Shown: piece after piece, positions 7,152 to 13,484 of the stretch
Layout: each line of letters begins with the position of its first letter
How positions within the stretch are numbered: the first letter of the stretch is position 1
Assembly (NCBI GenBank): GCA_020425885.1
Contig: JAGQRA010000943.1
Coordinates: 1 to 13,484 of the forward strand
Length of the DNA stretch: 13,484 nucleotides
DNA from: Planctomycetota bacterium
GTDB lineage: Bacteria; Planctomycetota; UBA1135; UBA2386
Direction of reading: 5' to 3'
Notes under the pieces: model-generated
Told to the model about the DNA's origin: nothing
What the model saw: the letters and a program-made list of their open reading frames with translations, nothing else
Databases searched by the model: none
Program-made: the position numbers and the translations under genes

Positions 7152-7157
7152 TAATCT
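7152..7157 (+). promoter_or_regulatory. -10-like element TAATCT for the GT2-GT4 operon
   Basis: The context GGGCTAATCTCCGG resembles the elements at 1025 and 11912. Transcription would start near 7164, leaving about 70 nt to the ATG at 7234, a leader that contains the 9-bp hairpin at 7191-7218. The upstream in-frame ATG at 7027 lies before this element and is not needed. Confidence 0.45.
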
Positions 7158-7190
7158 CCGGGGATCGTTCCGGTCGATGGCCTGGAGCGG

Positions 7191-7218
7191 TTGCCGTTGC
7201 AGTAGGTGTCAACGGCAA
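7191..7218 (+). promoter_or_regulatory. 9-bp stem-loop in the leader of the GT2-GT4 operon
   Basis: TTGCCGTTG (7191-7199) and CAACGGCAA (7210-7218) are perfect arms around the 10-base loop CAGTAGGTGT. The stem ends 15 bases before the ATG at 7234, so folding could affect ribosome access; as DNA it could also be an operator. Confidence 0.5.
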
Positions 7219-7233
7219 GTGCAGCTGCGCCCA

Positions 7234-8373
7234 ATGCCGATGACCAACGACCTGCCTCTGACTCTGGCCATGGTGTCCTACAACAAGAAGGACACGATCG
7301 ACCTCTGCATTGCCTCGGCGGCCCAGGGTACCAGGAAACCTGACCTGATCGTGGTCTCGGACGACGGCTCGAACGACGGGACCCAGGGCACCGCCGAGCG
7401 CCACGCCAGGAAGTGGGGCATCCCCTGCCGGGTCATCAAGCACCAGCGCGTCGGCCGCTACCGGCTGCAGGCGATGCGCAATACCTGCGTCAGCAATGCC
7501 CTTGATGGCGTCGTGCTGCTCACCGACTCGGATTGCATCTTCGGCCCGTATGCGCTCGAGGCGCACATGGCGATCCACCGCACCCATGGCTGGGCCGTCG
7601 GGACCGGCCCTCGCTACGAGTACCTCGAGGGCACCTCGGGACCGTTCATGTCGACCTGCGGCACGCTCGAATACACCCACGTCGACGAGCGTCACTACTG
7701 CGTGCCGGTCGGCGCCAACTTCTCGTTCAGGAAGAGCCTGTGGAAGATCCTCGGCGGCTTCGACCGCGTGTTCGACGGCTCGTATGGCATGGATGAGTTC
7801 GCGTTCAGTGCCTGCGCCGAGCGGTTCGGTGCCGTCTGTGTCTCCGACCCCCTGGCCTACCTGTTCCACTGCCCGCACGAGTCCGTGTTCGGGAGGCGTG
7901 ACTCGTCGCGCAACATCGGCGTCTTCAACGATACCTACGGCCGCAGACACGAAGACGAGGAGCGGGACTATCTCGCCCGCGTGATCCCGAGCTACTGGAG
8001 CGGCAACCGGCGGACCTCGCTGCTCGGGCCGAAAGAGGAGTTCGACGAGTGGGGGGCGCCCGCGGGTTTCGAGCCGCCGATGCTGCTGCGGCTGAGTCGG
8101 ACCCTGGCGCCGTTGATCGACCTCGCCGAGAACTGCCTCGAAGTCGGAAGCGCCGGCGCGGTGAAGCAGCTCGGGGACATCACCAAGAACCTCGATTGGC
8201 GTCGGCTCGCGCCGGGATCGGTCGCGCTCGGTTTCCTCGAGCGTCTGCACCGTGTCGTGCACAGCGGTCGGCCGCACGCTGAGGTCGCCGACATGCTGCG
8301 CGAGTACGTCGATGCCGCGAAGGCGGCCGACCTCGAACTCGCCAGGGCCAATGCCAGGGCCGCCTCGTCATGA
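7234..8373 (+). CDS. family 2 (GT-A) glycosyltransferase, 379 aa
   Basis: A GT2 catalytic domain occupies residues 7 to about 270: LAMVSYNKKDTIDLCIAS, then VVSDDGSNDGT (D43, D44), the metal-binding TDSD (D98, D100), and YGMDEFAF with D187/E188 in the place of the family's late acidic (ED) catalytic motif. Such enzymes transfer a sugar from a nucleotide sugar with inversion. The last 110 residues are helical and not recognised. Start codons at 7027 and 7177 are also in frame; I prefer 7234 (or 7240) because codons before it are atypical, the region carries a promoter-like element and a hairpin, and the first beta-strand begins just after 7234. No Shine-Dalgarno is seen. Its TGA overlaps the ATG of the next gene (ATGA), so the two are translationally coupled and likely act on the same glycan. 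Confidence 0.92.
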   Translation: MPMTNDLPLTLAMVSYNKKDTIDLCIASAAQGTRKPDLIVVSDDGSNDGTQGTAERHARKWGIPCRVIKHQRVGRYRLQAMRNTCVSNALDGVVLLTDSDCIFGPYALEAHMAIHRTHGWAVGTGPRYEYLEGTSGPFMSTCGTLEYTHVDERHYCVPVGANFSFRKSLWKILGGFDRVFDGSYGMDEFAFSACAERFGAVCVSDPLAYLFHCPHESVFGRRDSSRNIGVFNDTYGRRHEDEERDYLARVIPSYWSGNRRTSLLGPKEEFDEWGAPAGFEPPMLLRLSRTLAPLIDLAENCLEVGSAGAVKQLGDITKNLDWRRLAPGSVALGFLERLHRVVHSGRPHAEVADMLREYVDAAKAADLELARANARAASS

Positions 8374-10631
8374 AGATCTGCATTCTCAGCTACGAGTACG
8401 ATCCCTTCCCCGGCGGTGGGATCGCGACTTACCACAACGCCGCCGCCAGGGTTCTTGCCGAGGCCGGCCACGAGGTCCACGTCGTGACGAACTCCGCCCG
8501 TCACGGCCGGACCGAGCCGCGTTACGGCCAGCTGAGGTGGACCGAAGGCAACCTGACGGTGCATCGGGTCGAGAGCTTCGACGGCCGCCGCGAACCGGCG
8601 CGCAACGTGCAGTTCCTCGACGTCTGCCCCGACCGCTACGCGCCGCGCCAGCGGTTGTGGGCGGCAGAGCCGTCCAACATCGCCGCCAGCCGGGCCGCCG
8701 CCTACGTCGAGCAGCTGCACGCCGAGGTCGGTCTCGACGTGATCGAGTGCCCCGAGTTCTTCGCCGAGGCCTTCTACATCCTGCGCGCGCGGAAGAGCGG
8801 GCGCAGCGGCCGCTTTCCACCGGTGTGCGTGCACGGTCACATCAGCTCGCGGTTCGCCTTCGGTGCCAATCAGCACATCTGGGAGCTCGGCTACCACCCG
8901 CACCGGCAGGTGATGCTGCGCGAGGAGTACTGCGTGCAGGAGGGCGACGCGTTGCTGACCCCGTCGTTCGCGCTCATGCGCCGTTACGAGGAGCTGTTCG
9001 GCGATCGGTTGCCTGAGATCCGTCGCACGATCTCGTACTACCTCGAGCTGCCGTCGGGCGATGGCGAGCTGCCCGACGCGCTGCGCAAGGGCGGACCGTT
9101 CCTGGTCTGCGTCGGCCGCGTCGAGCCCCGCAAGGGCAGCGATCTGGCGATGAAGGCCTTCGCCCGCCTCGCCGACCGACACCGGGACCTGCGCCTCGTG
9201 TTCCTCGGCAAGGAGATGTGGCACCAGGGTGAGTCGGTCGAAGACGTGATCGCCCTGCACGTCCCGGAGCAGCATCGCAAGCGGGTCGTGCGGCTCGGCA
9301 ACGTGCCGCGGGAGCAGGCCTTGGCGGCGGCGCGCAAGGCGGCCGCGTTCCTGCATCCGGCACCGTGGGACAACTACCCCTGCGCCGTGCTCGAGGCGAT
9401 GGGGGTCGGCGCGGCCTGCGTCGTGTCGGACCAGGGTGGGCACTCCGAGATGGTCGAGGACGGCGTGAGCGGCGTCGTCTTCCCGGTCGGCGATGACGAG
9501 GCCCTGGCGGCCGGCGTCGATCGCATGCTGACCGATGCCGCCTTCGCTGCGGAGGTGCGTCGTCAGGCCGTCGCGAGTGCGCGGCGGATCACCGATCCCG
9601 AACGGCTGACGGCGGCCAAGATCGAGATGTTCGAGGCGATGATCGCGGCAGCCGGGGCGGCGTCCGATCCGTACTCGCGTCAGGTCACGGCGCCCGCGGC
9701 GAAGTTGCCACCTCTGCCCGGCAGGGGAAAGGTGCTGCTCGACGTCGGCGACCTCAACCGCTGGATGGCAGGCGCCAGCGTCGAGTCCCTGCAGGAGGAG
9801 CTCGAGTCGTCTCCGGAATGGGACGTGGTCGCGCTCGTCGATGCCGGCAACGACGTCGAGCTGCCTGCCGGCATCCGCCGGATGACGACGATCGAGGACC
9901 CCGCCTGGCTCGACATGGAAGCGGACGATGTCTTCGTCTACGTGCTGGCTGGCACGCGATTCGATGCCGGGCGGCTGCGCGAGATGGTCAGCCAGGTGCG
10001 CGACTCACGCGTACCGTGCGGCAGCTTCGCCTGGCTGCGGCCGCCGGACGTCCGCGCCTTCCCGTATCCGTCGGACTTCGGCTGGCAGGACCTGCTGGTC
10101 GTCAACAGGGTCATGCCGCCGACGTTTGCCGTGCGCGCCGGCCACCTGGTCGCGTGCCGGTCATTTGCCGGCCTCTTCAAGGCGCACTATCGGCTCTGCG
10201 GTCTGATGGCTGCGGCCTCGGCGACGTCCGGGATCACGATGCAGCACATCGGTGAGGTCTGCGGCGACTATTACCGCGACCTGCCGATCGTCGATCGCGA
10301 GATCCAGTTCCGCGCGATCGGTCTGCTCGACCTGCTCGGCGTGGCGCCGCGAACCTGGACCGACATCGGTCAGCTGGCGAAGCTACCGACGGCGCCGGTC
10401 GCGCCGCAGCCCGGCGAGTCGCAGACGACTCCCGCGGTGGCCGACGGTTCGGATGCTGGCGGAGCGGAGCTGCCGGAGGACTATGCCGAGCTGAAGCGCG
10501 TCTACGGCGAGCACATGGCGCTCAAGCAGATGCCGTTGGTGAAGCTCATGCGCAAGGTCGGGCTGTTCGATCTGGCCCGCAAGCTGCTGCCCAAGGCGAA
10601 GCGCTTCATTGGCCCCGGCGCAGGGCGCTGA
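8370..10631 (+). CDS. GT4 glycosyltransferase with a GT-A-like C-terminal extension (753 aa)
   Basis: Residues 1 to about 425 are a GT4 enzyme of GT-B fold: PGGGIATYHNAAARVLAEAGHEV at the N-terminus (Gly-rich loop at 14-17), GRVEPRKGSD (249-257) for nucleotide-sugar phosphates, and PWDNYPCAVLEAMGVG with E342; the earlier family Glu is Asp here. This is about the full length of an ordinary GT4 protein. The remaining ~325 residues look like a worn GT-A domain: LLDVGDLNRW, VFVYVLAGTRFD where a DxD would be expected, and VMPPTFAVRAGHL. No DxD is present, so it may bind an acceptor or serve as structure. The protein ends with a basic tail (KLLPKAKRFIG). It begins by ATGA overlap with the upstream GT2 gene and converges on the minus-strand GT4. 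Confidence 0.9.
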   Translation: MKICILSYEYDPFPGGGIATYHNAAARVLAEAGHEVHVVTNSARHGRTEPRYGQLRWTEGNLTVHRVESFDGRREPARNVQFLDVCPDRYAPRQRLWAAEPSNIAASRAAAYVEQLHAEVGLDVIECPEFFAEAFYILRARKSGRSGRFPPVCVHGHISSRFAFGANQHIWELGYHPHRQVMLREEYCVQEGDALLTPSFALMRRYEELFGDRLPEIRRTISYYLELPSGDGELPDALRKGGPFLVCVGRVEPRKGSDLAMKAFARLADRHRDLRLVFLGKEMWHQGESVEDVIALHVPEQHRKRVVRLGNVPREQALAAARKAAAFLHPAPWDNYPCAVLEAMGVGAACVVSDQGGHSEMVEDGVSGVVFPVGDDEALAAGVDRMLTDAAFAAEVRRQAVASARRITDPERLTAAKIEMFEAMIAAAGAASDPYSRQVTAPAAKLPPLPGRGKVLLDVGDLNRWMAGASVESLQEELESSPEWDVVALVDAGNDVELPAGIRRMTTIEDPAWLDMEADDVFVYVLAGTRFDAGRLREMVSQVRDSRVPCGSFAWLRPPDVRAFPYPSDFGWQDLLVVNRVMPPTFAVRAGHLVACRSFAGLFKAHYRLCGLMAAASATSGITMQHIGEVCGDYYRDLPIVDREIQFRAIGLLDLLGVAPRTWTDIGQLAKLPTAPVAPQPGESQTTPAVADGSDAGGAELPEDYAELKRVYGEHMALKQMPLVKLMRKVGLFDLARKLLPKAKRFIGPGAGR

Positions 10632-10660
10632 CCGGGTCGCGCGGTAGCAGGTCGATCCCG

Positions 10661-11716
10661 TCAGGCGAACCTGTTGGCGAGGACCTTGCGGTAGACCTCG
10701 TCCTGGAGGGCGCCCATCTTCTGCCAGCTGTACTCCAGTGCGCGGCGGCGCGCCGCGGCTCCGAGCCGATCGACGAGGTCCCTGCTCTCGCAGACCCGGC
10801 GGATCGCCTCGGCAGCGGCCTCGATGTCCTTGGATGGCACCAGCAGGCCCGCGTCCTCCGATACGTACTCAGGAACCCCGCCGATGTCCGTCGACACCAC
10901 ACCCGTGCCGCAACTCATCGCCTCTAGCACGACGTTGTTGGCGGTCGAGAGCTCGAGCGGCAGGAACAGCGCGTGGGCGCGCCGGTACTCCTCGCGCAGC
11001 TGCTCGTCGGTGATGCCCGACAGCAGCTCGGTCTGCGGCAGTCCCTCGAAGTGAGGGCGCCGATCGGGGAACGTGACGATGCGGAACTGGGCCGGCAATC
11101 CCATCTCGGCGACGCGGCGGATCGTCTGCTTGGCCATCTCGACGTCGCGTAGCCAGAAACCGACGAAGACGAAGGTCGGCACGTCCCAGCGCCGGGCTGC
11201 GGCCGGCTCCTCGGCCGGGCTCCAGTAGTCGATGTCGACGCCGTGCGGCACGCAGAACACGCGCCCGCGCGGCATGTGCTGCGCCATGTAGTCGATCTGG
11301 AAGTCGGCCATCACGACGGCGGCATCGAGGCCGCGGATGTAGCCCTTGTCCTCGACGTGCTTGTCAAGGAATTCGGGCGGCTGGTGGAACGACGCGACGA
11401 TCCGGTTGTTGAGGCGCCACTTCCAGCGCGAGCAGAGCCGCAGGTCGTTCTCGGCGTAGAGGAAGTGAAACAGCGTCCGCGTCGGCAGCAGCGAATTGCG
11501 TGCGCAGATCGCGTATTCGCGCGGGATCGCGTCGCCCCAGTACCAGTTGGTCGGGTCGGACGGAATGCGCTCCTTCCACCGCTTGGGCGCCTTCTTCGCC
11601 AGATGGAACAGGGGGCCACGCCGCCACGGCTTGCCGGTCACGAATTTTGCGAGCTGGTCGTAGCCCGAATGAGCCGCGTGGTGCTCGATGTGATTGTAGA
11701 TGAGTCGGACGTCCAT
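10661..11716 (-). CDS. GT4 glycosyltransferase, 351 aa
   Basis: A complete GT-B enzyme. The N-terminal half has LIYNHIEHHAAHSGYDQL, the acceptor-side Gly loop; the hinge carries VPHGVDIDYW; the C-terminal half has FVFVGFWLRD, then NNVVLEAMSCGTGVV with E265, and STDIGGVPEYV. The earlier family Glu position (257) is Ser. It should be a retaining transferase using a nucleotide sugar at the cytoplasmic face; the sugar is unknown. The start ATG overlaps the stop of a possible 32-codon upstream ORF (TGATG), and no Shine-Dalgarno is visible, so re-initiation is plausible. It is convergent with the upstream GT2-GT4 operon (29-bp gap) and divergent from the WcaL-like gene. Confidence 0.92.
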   Translation of the reverse strand: MDVRLIYNHIEHHAAHSGYDQLAKFVTGKPWRRGPLFHLAKKAPKRWKERIPSDPTNWYWGDAIPREYAICARNSLLPTRTLFHFLYAENDLRLCSRWKWRLNNRIVASFHQPPEFLDKHVEDKGYIRGLDAAVVMADFQIDYMAQHMPRGRVFCVPHGVDIDYWSPAEEPAAARRWDVPTFVFVGFWLRDVEMAKQTIRRVAEMGLPAQFRIVTFPDRRPHFEGLPQTELLSGITDEQLREEYRRAHALFLPLELSTANNVVLEAMSCGTGVVSTDIGGVPEYVSEDAGLLVPSKDIEAAAEAIRRVCESRDLVDRLGAAARRRALEYSWQKMGALQDEVYRKVLANRFA

Positions 11717-11814
11717 CAGGCTTCGGAGGAGGTGCGGTCGCGTGCCGAGGGGGTAGGCCGTCGGCCGGCCGCATCGAGCGGGTATATCTTGTAGATCGGA
11801 ATCGGACCGTCCAT
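11716..11814 (-). CDS. possible 32-codon upstream ORF coupled to the GT4 gene
   Basis: ATG at 11814-11812 opens a frame starting MDGPIPIYKIYPLD and ending TSSEA, whose TGA shares one base with the ATG of the GT4 gene (TGATG). About three quarters of its codons end in G or C, lower than the neighbours, so coding is uncertain. The frame stays open upstream to a TAG near 11912 but without another ATG. It may be a leader peptide that feeds ribosomes to the GT4 start, or simply untranslated leader. Confidence 0.3.
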   Translation of the reverse strand: MDGPIPIYKIYPLDAAGRRPTPSARDRTSSEA

Positions 11815-11819
11815 TCCGA
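11796..11819. promoter_or_regulatory. 24-base imperfect palindrome over the upstream-ORF start
   Basis: TCGGAAT (11796-11802) pairs with ATTCCGA (11813-11819) and inside it GGAC (11804-11807) pairs with GTCC (11809-11812), giving 11 pairs with one bulged C. In the minus-strand transcript the ATG of the 32-codon ORF lies inside the left arm. It could be an operator or a start-hiding hairpin. Confidence 0.4.
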
Positions 11820-11911
11820 AGGCCGGATTCGAGTCCTGTGGGGGCGATGTGCCGTGCGGTGCACGTTGAGCATCAACAGGAACTACCCTTGGTGCCGATG
11901 AACGAATCCGC

Positions 11912-11917
11912 TAGCCT
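11912..11917 (+). promoter_or_regulatory. -10-like element TAGCCT with TTGGTG at 17 bp
   Basis: The context CCGCTAGCCTCGG matches the elements at 1025 and 7152. TTGGTG at 11889-11894 is a fair -35 with an ideal 17-bp spacer. Transcription would begin near 11924, 3 bases before the ATG of the 10-codon leader ORF at 11927. Confidence 0.5.
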
Positions 11918-11926
11918 CGGCCCGAG

Positions 11927-11959
11927 ATGCCCCTCGACCGGTCGGTTCGCCTTGAATGA
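11927..11959 (+). CDS. possible leaderless 10-codon leader ORF
   Basis: ATG at 11927 encodes MPLDRSVRLE and its TGA (11957-11959) overlaps the ATG of the next GT4 gene as ATGA. It starts about where transcription should begin and the GT4 gene has no Shine-Dalgarno, so ribosomes loading at this ATG could pass to the GT4 start by coupling. The peptide has no obvious attenuator codons. Chance cannot be excluded. Confidence 0.35.
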   Translation: MPLDRSVRLE

Positions 11960-13170
11960 AGGTCGCATTCGTCACCTGGAAGTTTCCGGCTCTCGCCAAC
12001 ACGTTCATCCTCAACGAGATCGTCGAGGTATTGCGGCGCGGTTTCGAAGTGGCCATCTACTCGATCGACCGGTCCGGGGACCGGGTCGTCCATGACGACG
12101 TCGGCCGCTATTCGCTGTTCGACCGGACCTGGTTCCTCGATGATTTCGTCTCGCCGAGCCCACGCGAACCGAAGGAGTTCGCCGAGTATTCGGTGGACTG
12201 GTTGCGCGAGCGCGTGACGGGATTCAGAGCTGTCGCCGATCACATGCGACGGACCGGGGTCGACGTGGTGCACGGCTGCTTCGCCAACAACTGCTCGACC
12301 GTCGCCATGGTGACCGCCCGGCTCGCCGGTCTGCCGTTCACGTTCGAGTGCCACGCCTACGACCTGTTCGTCGACATGCGTTTCGCCGACGAGAAGATCG
12401 CTCAGGTTCGCAGGGTGTTCTCGATCTCGGACTACAACCGGCAGTACCTGGTCTCCGAGTTCGGCTGTGACGCCGACAAGATCGCGATCCGAAGGGTTCC
12501 GATCCTCGAGAGCTTCTGCGATGCGATCGACGCCGGGGAACGGGTGCCGGGGCTGGTCGTCAGCGTCGCGCGCCTGTGTGAGATCAAGGGTTTCGACGTG
12601 GCGCTCGATGCGTTCGCGAATGTGGCGGCGGCCGTTCCCGAGGCGCGGTTCGTCATCGTCGGTGACGGTGAGCTGCGCGGCGAACTCGAGGCCCGTGCCG
12701 ATCGACTGGGGATCAGGGACAAGGTCCGCTTCGCCGGTTCGCTGACCAATCAGGAGACGCTGCGACTCGTGCGCAGCGCGCAGGTGTTCGTGCTGCCTTC
12801 ACGCATCGCCGGCGATGGCGATCGCGACGGGATTCCGACCTCGATGATCGAGGCCATGTATCTGCGCACCCCGACCGTCAGCACCCGCGTTTCGGGTATC
12901 CCGGAGCTGGTCGATTCCGGCATCAACGGCCTGCTCGCGGACCCGGAGGACGTCCCCGGCATCGCCGAGCATCTGCGGCTGCTGCTGACCGATCATGCCT
13001 TGCGGGACCGCATGGGTGACGCGGCGCGGGAGAAGGTGAAGGATGAGTTCGGTGTCGATCGCAACATCGACGTGCTGGTCGACAGCTGGCAGGCGATCGC
13101 ACGTGAACCCAGGTCGGAGCCCGTTCGCCCGCGCTTCTGGAGTCGTGTCCGCGCGCTGCTCGGTCGATGA
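11956..13170 (+). CDS. GT4 glycosyltransferase, WcaL-like (404 aa)
   Basis: A full-length GT-B enzyme. The start MKVAFVTWKFPALANTFI with NEIVEVLRRGFEV resembles the FPxxSETFI opening of colanic-acid WcaL-type transferases. Later come CHAYDLFVDMRFADEK, SVARLCEIKGFD (about 203-214, nucleotide-sugar phosphate contact), VIVGDGELRGELE, and DGIPTSMIEAM with E299, followed by STRVSGIPELVDSG. In WcaL relatives the earlier Glu of the E-x7-E pair is present; here it is Asp. WcaL-type enzymes add a late sugar to an exopolysaccharide repeat unit; the actual sugar here is unknown, and no symbol is given. The start is fixed by the first beta-strand. The next gene on the same strand follows after 19 bp. Confidence 0.93.
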   Translation: MKVAFVTWKFPALANTFILNEIVEVLRRGFEVAIYSIDRSGDRVVHDDVGRYSLFDRTWFLDDFVSPSPREPKEFAEYSVDWLRERVTGFRAVADHMRRTGVDVVHGCFANNCSTVAMVTARLAGLPFTFECHAYDLFVDMRFADEKIAQVRRVFSISDYNRQYLVSEFGCDADKIAIRRVPILESFCDAIDAGERVPGLVVSVARLCEIKGFDVALDAFANVAAAVPEARFVIVGDGELRGELEARADRLGIRDKVRFAGSLTNQETLRLVRSAQVFVLPSRIAGDGDRDGIPTSMIEAMYLRTPTVSTRVSGIPELVDSGINGLLADPEDVPGIAEHLRLLLTDHALRDRMGDAAREKVKDEFGVDRNIDVLVDSWQAIAREPRSEPVRPRFWSRVRALLGR

Positions 13171-13178
13171 GAGGCTGC

Positions 13179-13183
13179 GGGAG
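13179..13183 (+). promoter_or_regulatory. ribosome binding site GGGAG
   Basis: GGGAG lies 6 bases before the ATG at 13190. It is the clearest Shine-Dalgarno in the window and marks this gene as internal to an operon, unlike the leaderless-looking first genes. Confidence 0.6.
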
Positions 13184-13189
13184 TCACGG

Positions 13190-13484
13190 ATGAAGGTGCT
13201 CTACGTCGTGCACCAGTTCTTCCCCGAGTGCTACTCGGGGACCGAGCAGTACTGCCTGGCCGTCTCGCGCGAGGCCCGGCGGCGCGGACTCGACACGACG
13301 ATCCTGTCGCTCTGGCCCGACGCGGGCCGCGACGATCCGCCGCTGGCCGTCGAGGATCGGCCGTTCGATGGCTGCACCGTGTTGCGGCTGCGTCACTGGT
13401 GGGGGCTCTCGCCGAACGAGGTGCTGCGCGACTACGGCAACCCGCTCGTGGCCGCGCGCTTCCGCCGGGTCCTGCGCGAGCTGC
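13190..13484 (+). CDS. GT4 glycosyltransferase, 5' part only (cut by window edge)
   Basis: The 98 visible residues start MKVLYVVHQFFPECYSGTEQ and continue YCLAVSREARRRGLDTTIL. This is the first Rossmann half of a GT4 enzyme, with the beta-strand, FFPE..SGTE loop and following helix that contact the acceptor. The catalytic half lies beyond the window, so activity cannot be judged. It follows the WcaL-like gene by 19 bp with a good ribosome binding site, so both are probably co-transcribed. Confidence 0.88.
   Translation, partial: MKVLYVVHQFFPECYSGTEQYCLAVSREARRRGLDTTILSLWPDAGRDDPPLAVEDRPFDGCTVLRLRHWWGLSPNEVLRDYGNPLVAARFRRVLREL

Noticed and set aside
7027..7233. Longer N-terminus for the GT2 gene (ATG at 7027 or 7177)
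   Set aside because: Codons here are atypical (including CTA), the segment holds a -10-like element and a hairpin, and the GT2 fold begins after 7234. The 7177 start (adds MAWSGCRCSRCQ...) cannot be fully excluded.
7075..9443. Minus-strand frames of 400 codons (7075-8277) and 483 codons (7992-9443)
   Set aside because: Each is codon-aligned antisense to a well-supported GT gene (7234-8373 and 8370-10631) and shows Arg/Pro/Ala-rich sequence without motifs.
1..13484. CRISPR arrays, tRNA/rRNA, insertion sequences, attachment sites
   Set aside because: No spaced direct repeats, cloverleaf, transposase motif or terminal inverted repeats were noticed; the only tandem repeat is the in-frame 42-bp coiled-coil repeat.

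Overview
This window is GC-rich bacterial DNA that looks like part of a surface-glycan (exopolysaccharide, O-antigen or glycoprotein-glycan) region. It holds five glycosyltransferase (GT) genes, one cut by the right edge; two PAPS-dependent sulfotransferase genes, one cut by the left edge; and one small coiled-coil gene. There are no rRNA, tRNA, IS, phage or CRISPR signatures, and no flippase, polymerase or transporter gene. The species cannot be named. Codon use is extreme: the 1,677-codon GT gene contains exactly one codon of the set TTA/CTA/TCA. Several genes lack a Shine-Dalgarno sequence and have a -10-like element almost touching the start codon. This would fit a high-GC lineage that uses leaderless or short-leader transcripts (for example Myxococcota, Acidobacteriota or a high-GC proteobacterium); that assignment is inference.

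Layout. 1-493 (-): sulfotransferase 1, N-terminal 164 residues only. 663-911 (-): 82-residue coiled-coil protein. 1041-6074 (+): very large fusion, GT-B (GT4-like) / GT-A (GT2) / long coiled coil with a 14-residue repeat / second GT-B (GT4-like). 6116-7006 (-): sulfotransferase 2, convergent with the fusion gene. 7234-8373 and 8370-10631 (+): a two-gene operon with an ATGA overlap, GT2 followed by GT4 with a GT-A-like but apparently inactive C-terminal region. 10661-11716 (-): GT4, convergent with that operon, preceded by a possible 32-codon upstream ORF. 11956-13170 and 13190-13484 (+): a WcaL-like GT4 preceded by a possible 10-codon leader ORF, then the start of another GT4 gene with a good ribosome binding site.

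How it may work together. The GTs would add successive sugars to a glycan and the two sulfotransferases would sulfate that glycan or a lipid/protein carrier. The strand changes repeatedly and each transcription unit has its own leader. This suggests a region built up by insertion of separate cassettes rather than one long operon. The most distinctive items are the multi-GT fusion with its expandable coiled-coil repeat and an 8-G run just before its last domain, the shared GCTA(n)3-4T promoter element, and the small leader ORFs coupled by stop-start overlap to two GT4 genes.
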